DNA from: Clostridia bacterium
GTDB lineage: Bacteria; Bacillota; Clostridia; Oscillospirales; CAG-272
Assembly: GCA_017938885.1 (NCBI GenBank)
Contig: JAGBAS010000139.1
Coordinates: forward strand, 1 to 52,052
Length of the DNA stretch: 52,052 nucleotides
Direction of reading: 5' to 3'
Under the pieces are notes generated by a model that was given only the letters and a program-made list of their open reading frames with translations, made no database searches and was not told the DNA's origin. The stretch's first letter is position 1, and each line of letters begins with the position of its first letter. Made by a program: the position numbers and the translations under genes. Of the stretch, positions 7,417-13,681 are shown one piece after another.

Positions 7417-8643
7417 TTACTTAGCGATGTAGGCGATCTTGATGCCCTTCTGCGCCACGTTGGTCTCCATAGCCTCGTTCATCTGATCGAGGGGGAAGGT
7501 GTGGGTGATGAGATCCTCAATCGGGATATTCATCTCCTGGCACTGCTTCAGGAAGGCAACGGTCTTGGGGTAGTCCTCAGCGGAGTAGTCCCAAGAGCCG
7601 ACGATGTCGATCTCCTTGTTGCACATAGCGAAGTGGGGGTTGACGGAGTACTCGCCGTTGTTGACGAAGAAGCCCATCTCGCACATACCGCCGCCGCGGC
7701 GGATGTAGGCGTAGATGTCAGCGGCGGCCACGGGAGCGCCGGTGCACTGGAAGGCGAAGTCAACACCCACACCGTTGGCCACGGCCTGGACCTTAGCCAC
7801 GCGCTTGTCGAGGGTGTCCTCGTCGGGACGCTTGAAGCAGACGGTGGTCTTGGCGCCCATCTTCTGGGCGACCTTCAGACGATCCTCGTTACCGTCCACG
7901 GCGATGATGTGGTTGATACCGGCGGCGCGGAGAACGGTGATCATCACCAGACCCACGGGGCCGCAGCCCTGAACCAGGACCTTGGAACCGAAGTTCAGAA
8001 GGCCGGTCTTCTGGCCTCTCTCCAGAGCGTGGACGCAGACGCAGGCCAGCTCCAGGATCATGCGCTGGTTGAGGTTCAGCTCGTTGACCTGGAAGAAGGT
8101 AGCGCCGGAAGCCTCGCCGCCGCGGATGAGCATGTAATCGGCGAACCAACCGTTGGCGCGGTTGCCCTCGTCGGTGCCTCTCTTGTCACCGATCAGGCCG
8201 AAAACGCCCTGATTGGCGCACAGGTTGGTGCGGCCGGGGGTCATGCGGCAGTTGTAGCAGTCGCCGCAGGAGATAACGGAAGTAACGATCTTATCGCCCA
8301 CACCGATGGGCTTGCCGGCGGTGTCCTTGACGATGTTCTTACCGCAGTAAACCACCTCGCCGGTGCCCTCGTGGCCGAGAACCACGGGCATAAGGCCGAA
8401 GGGATCCATCTTCCACTCGTGGACGTCGGTACCGCAGATGCCTGCGCCCTCGACCTTGATGAGAATGTCGTCCTCACCCAGCTCAGGAAGGGGAACCTCC
8501 TGGATCTCGATCTTCTTGGGGCCGACCAGCATAGCCACCTTGGCAACCTTGGGCAGATTGCCGGCTGCCTTGGGTGCGGAGGTGTTCATGGAACCCAGCA
8601 CGGAGCGGACAATGGCTTCAATCTGATTAGCGGAAATATCCAT
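7417..8643 (-). CDS. Zinc-dependent alcohol dehydrogenase with encapsulation peptide
   Basis: A 408-residue medium-chain dehydrogenase (threonine/sorbitol dehydrogenase-like). Catalytic zinc residues C70 (GICGTDVHEWK), H91 and E92 (GHEGTGEV) are present, and C126, C129, C132 and C142 form the structural zinc lobe. The Rossmann motif is VQGCGPVGLV. Residues 1-19 (MDISANQIEAIVRSVLGSM) form an amphipathic helix nearly the same pattern as that of PduL, followed by an Ala/Pro linker, so it should be packed in the compartment. The likely reaction is propanal to propanol (NADH recycling) or lactaldehyde to 1,2-propanediol; the sequence does not separate these. No iron-type FucO/PduQ dehydrogenase is present, so this enzyme may do both. 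Confidence 0.9.
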   Translation of the reverse strand: MDISANQIEAIVRSVLGSMNTSAPKAAGNLPKVAKVAMLVGPKKIEIQEVPLPELGEDDILIKVEGAGICGTDVHEWKMDPFGLMPVVLGHEGTGEVVYCGKNIVKDTAGKPIGVGDKIVTSVISCGDCYNCRMTPGRTNLCANQGVFGLIGDKRGTDEGNRANGWFADYMLIRGGEASGATFFQVNELNLNQRMILELACVCVHALERGQKTGLLNFGSKVLVQGCGPVGLVMITVLRAAGINHIIAVDGNEDRLKVAQKMGAKTTVCFKRPDEDTLDKRVAKVQAVANGVGVDFAFQCTGAPVAAADIYAYIRRGGGMCEMGFFVNNGEYSVNPHFAMCNKEIDIVGSWDYSAEDYPKTVAFLKQCQEMNIPIEDLITHTFPLDQMNEAMETNVAQKGIKIAYIAK

Positions 8644-8689
8644 TGTTTTTGTTTCCTTTCTGCAAACTTGTCTCCAATTGATTTCGGAC

Positions 8690-8716
8690 CGTCGGGGACG
8701 CCGGTCCCTACACCCT
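8690..8716. repeat. Partial GTAGGGACCGGCGTCCCC-type palindrome
   Basis: Reading the minus strand, GTGTAGGGACCGGCGTCCCC can fold on GGGAC..GTCCC and begins with the same GTAGGG ends as the longer palindrome at 34021-34092. It lies in the 5' leader of the alcohol dehydrogenase gene next to hairpin copy E. It may be a decayed relic of that second palindrome type; the evidence is short. Confidence 0.4.
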
Positions 8717-8727
8717 TATTCCTTTTT

Positions 8728-8796
8728 TGAAGGTTTTTGGGATTCTTAAACCCTTTTTGCAAAAAGGGTTTAAGCGGGTCCAGGGCAGAGCCCTGG
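8728..8796. repeat. Hairpin repeat family 1, copy E
   Basis: Directly after the aldehyde dehydrogenase stop codon. Lead-in GAAGGTTTTTGGGATTCTTA, stem 1 AAACCCTTTTT / AAAAAGGGTTT, connector AAGCGGGTC, stem 2 CAGGGCAGAGCCCTG. It separates the enzyme genes from the alcohol dehydrogenase and shell genes on the polycistronic transcript. Confidence 0.82.
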
Positions 8797-10257
8797 TTAA
8801 ATAATTCTGAAGTGATCGGCCATCACGCAGCGGCGGAGTCTGGTGAAGGACTTAGCCGAGGTGATACCCTCGCCCGTGGGGCCTGCGATGGTGAAGGTGG
8901 TGTGACCCTCGCCGCCAAAGCCGATGCCCGCGTAGGAGGGCGCGTTCTTGACGAAGATGGTGGTCTCCACTTCCTTGGCGAAGCGGGAGAGGTTGTCGAT
9001 GTTCTTGGAGTGCATATGAGCGGTGTGACGGTTGCCGTGCTCGGCCTTGCAGGCCAGGGTAATGGCCTCGTCGATGTCCTTGACGCGGACGATACCCAGA
9101 ATGGGCATCATCAGCTCCTCCTGGACGAAGAGATGCTCGAAGGGCACCTCGGCGATGGCACAGCGGATCTCGGGACCCACGTTGATGCCGATCTTGGCCA
9201 GGATGACTCTTGCGTCGCGGCCCACGCAGTCGCGGTTGACCACGTAGGAGACCTTGCCGGTCTTCTCGTTAACCTTCTTGTTCAGCACCACCTCGGCCAG
9301 CTTGTCAGCCTGCTCGCGGGTGAGAAGGATACAACCGTTCTTCTGCATACCGGCGATGAGACGGTCAGCCACGTTGTTGAACACGAAGACTTCCTTCTCG
9401 GCGATGCAGGGGAGGTTGTTATCGAAGGTGCAGCCGTCGATGATGTCCTTGGCGGCCTTCTCGATGTCGGCGGTATCGTCCACGATGACGGGGGGATTGC
9501 CCGCGCCGGCACCGATGGCCTTCTTGCCGGAAGCCAGAACGGCCTTGACCACGCCGGGGCCGCCGGTGCAGACCAGCAGGCGGATGGCGGGATGCTTGTA
9601 CATCACGTCCGCGGTGTCCAGAGTGGGCTTGGCCACGGATGCGACCAGGACCTCGGGACCGCCGACGGCGTGGACGGCGCGGTTGACCAGGTCAACGGCG
9701 TAGTTGGAGGTAGCGATGGCGCCGGGGTGAGGATTGAATACCACACCGTTGCCGGCGGCGATCATGCCCATGCTGTTGCAGATGACGGTCTCAGAGGGGT
9801 TGGTGGAGGGGGTGATGGCGCCCACCACACCGAAGGGAGCGCGCTCGGTGAGGGTCAGACCGTAGTCGCCGGTCTTGGCCTCGGCCACGATATCCTCGGT
9901 GCCGGGGGTCTTGTCGGCCACCAGCATATGCTTGGCGGTCTTGTGGTCCACGCGGCCCATCTTGGTCTCGGCAACACCGAGAGCGGCCATGGTGCCTGCC
10001 TCGGCGCGGCAGTAGTTACGAATGGAAGTGATGAACTTCTCGCGGTCAGCGACGCTGGTGGCGCGGATGGCCTTGTAGCCTGCCTCGGCGGCGGCGATGG
10101 CCTCCTCCATGGTGGCATAGACGCCGATCAGCTTGCGACCGTTGTACTGGGTAGAGCTCCAGTTTTCAGTAGCGGGGGCAGGGGAACCGGAGCGGATCTC
10201 GGAGACGACCTTCGCGACCAGCTCGGCAACCTGCGCCTCAGTCCAGTTGATTGCCAT
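8797..10257 (-). CDS. pduP: CoA-acylating aldehyde dehydrogenase (PduP/EutE family)
   Basis: A 486-residue aldehyde dehydrogenase predicted to oxidise propanal to propionyl-CoA with NAD+ and CoA. The nucleophile is C284 in NNLPCIAEKEV; the cofactor-binding segment PFGVVGAITPSTNP (141-154) and the CTGGPGVVKA segment are typical of PduP/EutE. Residues 1-21 (MAINWTEAQVAELVAKVVSE) form an amphipathic encapsulation helix with a Pro/Ala linker. It lies 46 bases downstream of the aldolase gene. Ribosome site AAAGGAAG precedes ATG 10257. Confidence 0.95.
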   Translation of the reverse strand: MAINWTEAQVAELVAKVVSEIRSGSPAPATENWSSTQYNGRKLIGVYATMEEAIAAAEAGYKAIRATSVADREKFITSIRNYCRAEAGTMAALGVAETKMGRVDHKTAKHMLVADKTPGTEDIVAEAKTGDYGLTLTERAPFGVVGAITPSTNPSETVICNSMGMIAAGNGVVFNPHPGAIATSNYAVDLVNRAVHAVGGPEVLVASVAKPTLDTADVMYKHPAIRLLVCTGGPGVVKAVLASGKKAIGAGAGNPPVIVDDTADIEKAAKDIIDGCTFDNNLPCIAEKEVFVFNNVADRLIAGMQKNGCILLTREQADKLAEVVLNKKVNEKTGKVSYVVNRDCVGRDARVILAKIGINVGPEIRCAIAEVPFEHLFVQEELMMPILGIVRVKDIDEAITLACKAEHGNRHTAHMHSKNIDNLSRFAKEVETTIFVKNAPSYAGIGFGGEGHTTFTIAGPTGEGITSAKSFTRLRRCVMADHFRII

Positions 10258-10302
10258 GTCGGTTCTTCCTTTCTGTGTAAGTGTTGGTTCCGACTACGGG
10301 AA

Positions 10303-11124
10303 TTACTTACCCAGAGCGGCCAGAACCTTGCGGGTGATCTCAGCGACCAAAGCGTCCTCGGAGTTACCGTGGTTGTGGCCGCAGTCGCACTTGCCGGCGT
10401 TGTCCTTGCACTTGCACTTGTCGGTACCCTTGTTGGGGCAGGACTTACAACCGGGATGCTTACCGGGCAGACCCATCTTCTTGCGGAGCTCCATGAGTCT
10501 CTCCAGCTCGTGGCAGGAGATCTCGTCGATGCGGCTGTTGGCGCCGGCGCCGATCTGGCGGGCGTACAGGTTGATCTTGGCGTTGAACTCCACCTCTTCC
10601 ATGGTGAAGCAAGCGCGGAGCAGGGTGTTACCGACGGTCAGAGCGCCGTGGTTCTTCAGCAGGAATGCGTCGTGCTTCTGGATGTAGGGCATCAGGGACT
10701 CGGGGATCTCCATGGTGGAGGGCATACCGTAGTCGCAGGTAGGAACGTTACCGATGGTCAGAATAGCCTCGGGCAGGATGTACTGGTCCAACTCAACACC
10801 GGCCACGGTGAAGGCGGTAGCCACGGGAGGATGAGCGTGAACAACGGCGTTTGCGTCGGGACGCTCCTGATACACTCTCATGTGCATCTTGATCTCGGAG
10901 GAGGGGTTGAGCTTACCGTCGATCTTGTTACCGTTGGCATCGATCTTGATGATCATGTCGGGGGTCATGAAGCCCTTGGAGACGCCGGTAGGCGTGCAGT
11001 AGAACTCGTTGGGGCCGACCTTGACGGAAATGTTACCGTCGTTGGCGGCAACGAAGCCGTGGTCGTAGATGCGCTTACCGATGTCGCAAATTTCCTTCTT
11101 GATTTCGAACGGAGACTGTGCCAT
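10303..11124 (-). CDS. Class II aldolase, fuculose/rhamnulose-phosphate type, with C-terminal targeting tail
   Basis: A 273-residue zinc aldolase of the L-fuculose-1-phosphate family that would split a ketose phosphate into dihydroxyacetone phosphate and lactaldehyde. Catalytic E77 and zinc ligands H96, H98 and H159 match FucA E73, H92, H94, H155 at constant offset. The C-terminal extension has a cysteine-rich linker (C226, C229, C237, C239, C246, C248 plus H250, H252) and ends in an amphipathic helix EDALVAEITRKVLAALGK, an encapsulation peptide. An aldolase with such a tail is the hallmark of GRM5-type loci that ferment fucose or rhamnose. Lies between the kinase and aldehyde dehydrogenase genes. 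Confidence 0.93.
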   Translation of the reverse strand: MAQSPFEIKKEICDIGKRIYDHGFVAANDGNISVKVGPNEFYCTPTGVSKGFMTPDMIIKIDANGNKIDGKLNPSSEIKMHMRVYQERPDANAVVHAHPPVATAFTVAGVELDQYILPEAILTIGNVPTCDYGMPSTMEIPESLMPYIQKHDAFLLKNHGALTVGNTLLRACFTMEEVEFNAKINLYARQIGAGANSRIDEISCHELERLMELRKKMGLPGKHPGCKSCPNKGTDKCKCKDNAGKCDCGHNHGNSEDALVAEITRKVLAALGK

Positions 11125-11256
11125 AGTTTTGTTTTCCTTTCGCGTATAAAAATTTTTTATAAACTTATCTTTAACCTCCCGCGCTCGGGAGATCGGGTAC
11201 TTGCGGGGGAGGCCGCCGCAGAGGATACCCTCGCGGTCAGCCTGGGGGAAGCCGCC

Positions 11257-12456
11257 TTACAGAGCCTTAGCCAGAGCCTCGGTGTCGCAGGCGATCATGT
11301 ACTCCTCGTCGGTGGGGATGACCAGCACCTTGACCTTGGAGTCGGGGGTGGAGATCTCCACGATGCCGTCGTGGGGCGCGGTCATGTTCTTCTCCTTGTC
11401 GAAGTCAACGCCGAAGAAGGACAGGTTGCCGGCAATGCCCTCGCGGGTGCGGCGGTCGTTCTCGCCCACACCTGCGGTGAAGACCAGGACGTCCAGGCCG
11501 TTCATCTCGGCGGTGTAGGTACCGATGAGCTTCAGAGCACCGCGGTGCATGAGCTCCATAGCCAGCTTGGCGCGCTCGTTGCCGGCGTCGGCAGCAGCCC
11601 AGACCTCGCGGCCGTCGTTGGAGACGCCGGAGACACCCAGAAGACCCGATTTCTTGTTCATGGCGTTGTCCATCTCGTCGGGGGTCATGCCGCTCTGCTT
11701 CATGACGTAGGTCACGAGGGAGGGATCGATGGCGCCGCAACGGGTGCCCATGGGCAGACCATCCTGGGGGGTAAAGCCCATGGAGGTATCCACGGCGATG
11801 CCGCCGTCGATGGCGGTGACCGAGGAGCCGGAGCCGATGTGGCAGGTGATGATCTTCAGATCCTTGATATCCTTGCCCACGTACTCGGCGGCCTTAGCGG
11901 CGACGTAGCGGTGGGAGGTACCGTGGAAGCCGTACTTGCGGATGCCGTACTTCTCGTACCACTCGTAGGGCAGAGCGTACATGTAGGCCTTGGGCTCCAG
12001 GGTGGAATAGAAGGACGTGTCGAACACGCCGATGTGGGGCTTGTCAGCCAGGACGGCGCGGCAGGCGTACACACCCTTGATGGCGGGCGGGCCGTGGAGG
12101 GGGTTGATGGGCACGATGGACTCCAGGTACTCCATCTCGGCCTCGGTGAGCACCTGGGAGGACTGGAACTTACCGCCGTGTGCGAAGCGGTGGCCGACGG
12201 CACCGATCTCGTCTACGCTCTTGATAACGCCCCATTCGGCGTCGGTCAGAAGCTTCAGGACCAGCTCGATGGCCTCGTTGTGGGTGGGCATGGGGTAGCT
12301 CTCGGCGTAGGTAGGCTGACCGGGGCGCTTGTGGGTGATGTTACCCGCAGGACCGATCTGCTCGCAGAGACCCTTGGCCAGCACCTCGTGAGCATCCATA
12401 TCAAAGAGCTGATACTTCAGCGACGAGCTACCGGCATTCACGACCAGGATTTTCAT
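11257..12456 (-). CDS. ackA: Acetate/propionate kinase
   Basis: A 399-residue acetokinase starting MKILVVNAGSSSLKYQLFD. It also has GHRFAHGG, FDTSFYST and the phosphate loop HIGSGSS, all diagnostic of the family. It would make propionate (or acetate) and ATP from the acyl phosphate supplied by PduL. ATG 12456 is chosen because AAGGAG lies eleven bases upstream and the family begins here; a longer reading frame to 12498 has no ribosome site and overlaps the promoter region. It is the first gene of the microcompartment operon and carries no encapsulation peptide, as expected for a cytosolic kinase. Confidence 0.95.
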   Translation of the reverse strand: MKILVVNAGSSSLKYQLFDMDAHEVLAKGLCEQIGPAGNITHKRPGQPTYAESYPMPTHNEAIELVLKLLTDAEWGVIKSVDEIGAVGHRFAHGGKFQSSQVLTEAEMEYLESIVPINPLHGPPAIKGVYACRAVLADKPHIGVFDTSFYSTLEPKAYMYALPYEWYEKYGIRKYGFHGTSHRYVAAKAAEYVGKDIKDLKIITCHIGSGSSVTAIDGGIAVDTSMGFTPQDGLPMGTRCGAIDPSLVTYVMKQSGMTPDEMDNAMNKKSGLLGVSGVSNDGREVWAAADAGNERAKLAMELMHRGALKLIGTYTAEMNGLDVLVFTAGVGENDRRTREGIAGNLSFFGVDFDKEKNMTAPHDGIVEISTPDSKVKVLVIPTDEEYMIACDTEALAKAL

Positions 12457-12513
12457 GATGACGTGTTCTCCTTCTGGTATGAATTTGATAGAAGACAAAT
12501 CTATTCACCATGT

Positions 12514-12542
12514 ATTATATCAAAATGACGAAAAAATTTCAA
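12514..12542 (-). promoter_or_regulatory. Promoter of the microcompartment operon
   Basis: On the minus strand TTGAAA (12537-12542) and TATAAT (12514-12519) are separated by exactly 17 bases, about 60 bases before the ackA start. An upstream small palindrome TGATAA-AAAA-TTATCA (12625-12640) could be an operator. The AT-rich stretch contrasts sharply with the flanking genes. Confidence 0.75.
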
Positions 12543-12665
12543 TAGTTTTCGGGATTTTTTTTGTTTCAAAACTAAACAAACTTTCGCCCCCCTGTTTTTG
12601 CGGTTTTTCCCCCTTTCGGAGGACTGATAAAAAATTATCAAAAATTCTGACAAAAAAATAACGAA

Positions 12666-12698
12666 AACCCACCGAAGCAAAGGCTTTTTCGGTGGGTT
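12666..12698 (-). terminator. Intrinsic terminator (minus strand, possibly bidirectional)
   Basis: Stem AACCCACCGAA / TTCGGTGGGTT with an 11-base loop. On the minus strand it is followed by TTTCGTTATTTTTTTG, so it should end the transcript of the SLOG/ribbon-helix-helix pair before the microcompartment promoter. The plus-strand side (TTCTCTC) is weaker. Confidence 0.7.
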
Positions 12699-12729
12699 TC
12701 TCTCATTATTATAGGGGTATATTTGTCGT

Positions 12730-12777
12730 CCCTGTGTCGTACCCCCTTTTTTCGGGGGGTAATGACAGGAAACAGGG
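12730..12777. other. Imperfect hairpin in the 12457-12880 intergenic region
   Basis: CCCTGT (12730) pairs with ACAGGG (12772), and ACCCCC (12741) pairs with GGGGGGT (12754) around a TTTTTTC loop. It has no T-run on either strand. The rest of the 424-base gap holds the terminator, a small palindrome and the operon promoter; no gene is seen. Confidence 0.4.
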
Positions 12778-12880
12778 GGGGATTTTCAGGGGAAAAAGGG
12801 CGTTGTGCAATTTGACGAAACAGCGAAATGAAGATTTATGTAATGGTAGAGAAAAACCGGAAAATTTTGCAATGCTTCGG

Positions 12881-13336
12881 TTATGATCCGATTTCAGCCA
12901 AATTGATTACAGTCTTACCCTTGCGCAAGGCGTGCCGGTAGGCTTGGTACGCGCCGCCCCGCTCTCGGCAGACGTAGGCGATCACGAGATCGGCCTTCTC
13001 GACCATGTAGCGATTCCGGTAGGTGATGGCAAATCTGGGAGGGACACGCTCCAGCTCGGGGTACAGGATGAGATCGTAGCGCGCGGCCGCTTCTGTCAGG
13101 TGTGTCCTTTGATACTCCGCCGATAGGTAGGGGGTAACGAAGATCCGTGAGACCTGCGGGTGTGTTTTCTGATATTGGGACGTTACCTCATAGGCAAAGC
13201 TGTCAAAGCCGCCATAGCCTCCTAAGTAGAACTCGGCGGGAGTATCGCCCACGTGCTCGGCCAGCAGAGTCAGCATACGGGATTCCAGATCGGGGGTTTT
13301 ATGAAAATCGGCGTGGCCGCAGAATGTGAGGATCAT
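12881..13336 (-). CDS. SLOG-family Rossmann protein (DUF1273/YpsA-like)
   Basis: A 151-residue protein of the SLOG superfamily. It starts MILTFCGHAD like the ITGY/GHR loop of YpsA. It contains LGGYGGFDSFA in the position of the SGG/GQLG nucleotide loop, then RIFVTPYLS, and RNRYMVEKADLVIAYV equivalent to the conserved N-x-x-M/I-V-D-x-SD segment. SLOG proteins bind nucleotides or their derivatives and are thought to be sensors or nucleotide-processing enzymes; the ligand here is unknown. ATG 13336 overlaps the stop codon of the upstream gene by four bases (ATGA), so the two are translationally coupled. The promoter is not obvious. Confidence 0.8.
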   Translation of the reverse strand: MILTFCGHADFHKTPDLESRMLTLLAEHVGDTPAEFYLGGYGGFDSFAYEVTSQYQKTHPQVSRIFVTPYLSAEYQRTHLTEAAARYDLILYPELERVPPRFAITYRNRYMVEKADLVIAYVCRERGGAYQAYRHALRKGKTVINLAEIGS

Positions 13337-13539
13337 ACGGGATCGGATACCTTCTGCTCGGTATATTCATCCGGTACGCTCATATCGTTCAGCGCGTACT
13401 CACAGCACTGAACAACTAAATTGTTCAGTGAAATACCGTTGTTTTGTGCGATCCTTTCCAGCCTCTCCACAAGCTCCGCAGGCAGGCGAAAAGTCTTATT
13501 GATATATTCTTTTCTTTTGATCTGAAACACATGCATCAC
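13333..13539 (-). CDS. Small ribbon-helix-helix DNA-binding protein
   Basis: A protein of up to 68 residues with KEYINKTFRLPAELVERLER then NNGISLNNLVVQCCEYAL, the strand-helix-helix pattern of Arc/CopG/ParD-type repressors. The strand NKTFRLP is preceded by a short N-terminal arm. The start is uncertain: GTG 13539 and ATG 13536 are too close to AAGGGG, while GTG 13530 is eight bases from it and is my preferred start (65 residues). It overlaps the SLOG gene by four bases, suggesting an autoregulated two-gene module rather than a toxin-antitoxin pair, since the partner is not a known toxin. Confidence 0.75.
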   Translation of the reverse strand: MMHVFQIKRKEYINKTFRLPAELVERLERIAQNNGISLNNLVVQCCEYALNDMSVPDEYTEQKVSDPV

Positions 13540-13642
13540 CCCTTACGGGTATATTTTACATGATATTTCTTGATTAATAAACACCTTATTTTTGCACAGA
13601 TACTATGCACGGGAAATGAAAGTGCAAATAATGGATATGAAA

Positions 13643-13670
13643 CGGGCAGAGACCCGAAGATCTCTGCCCG
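13643..13670 (-). terminator. Intrinsic terminator of the DUF4091 lipoprotein gene
   Basis: A perfect stem CGGGCAGAGA / TCTCTGCCCG with an eight-base loop lies about ten bases beyond the stop codon at 13682, followed on the minus strand by TTTCATATCC. The T-run is short, so efficiency may be moderate. Confidence 0.65.
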
Positions 13671-13681
13671 AAGAGGACGAT

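Noticed and set aside
8737..12528. A 1263-codon open frame antisense to the kinase, aldolase and dehydrogenase genes
   Set aside because: It is a shadow of strong high-GC codon bias. The product is Gly/Val/His/Leu-rich low-complexity sequence, and the minus-strand genes have clear domains and ribosome sites.
13333..13539. Antitoxin of a toxin-antitoxin pair
   Set aside because: The overlapping partner is a SLOG Rossmann protein, not a recognised toxin; a regulator-sensor pair is the simpler reading.
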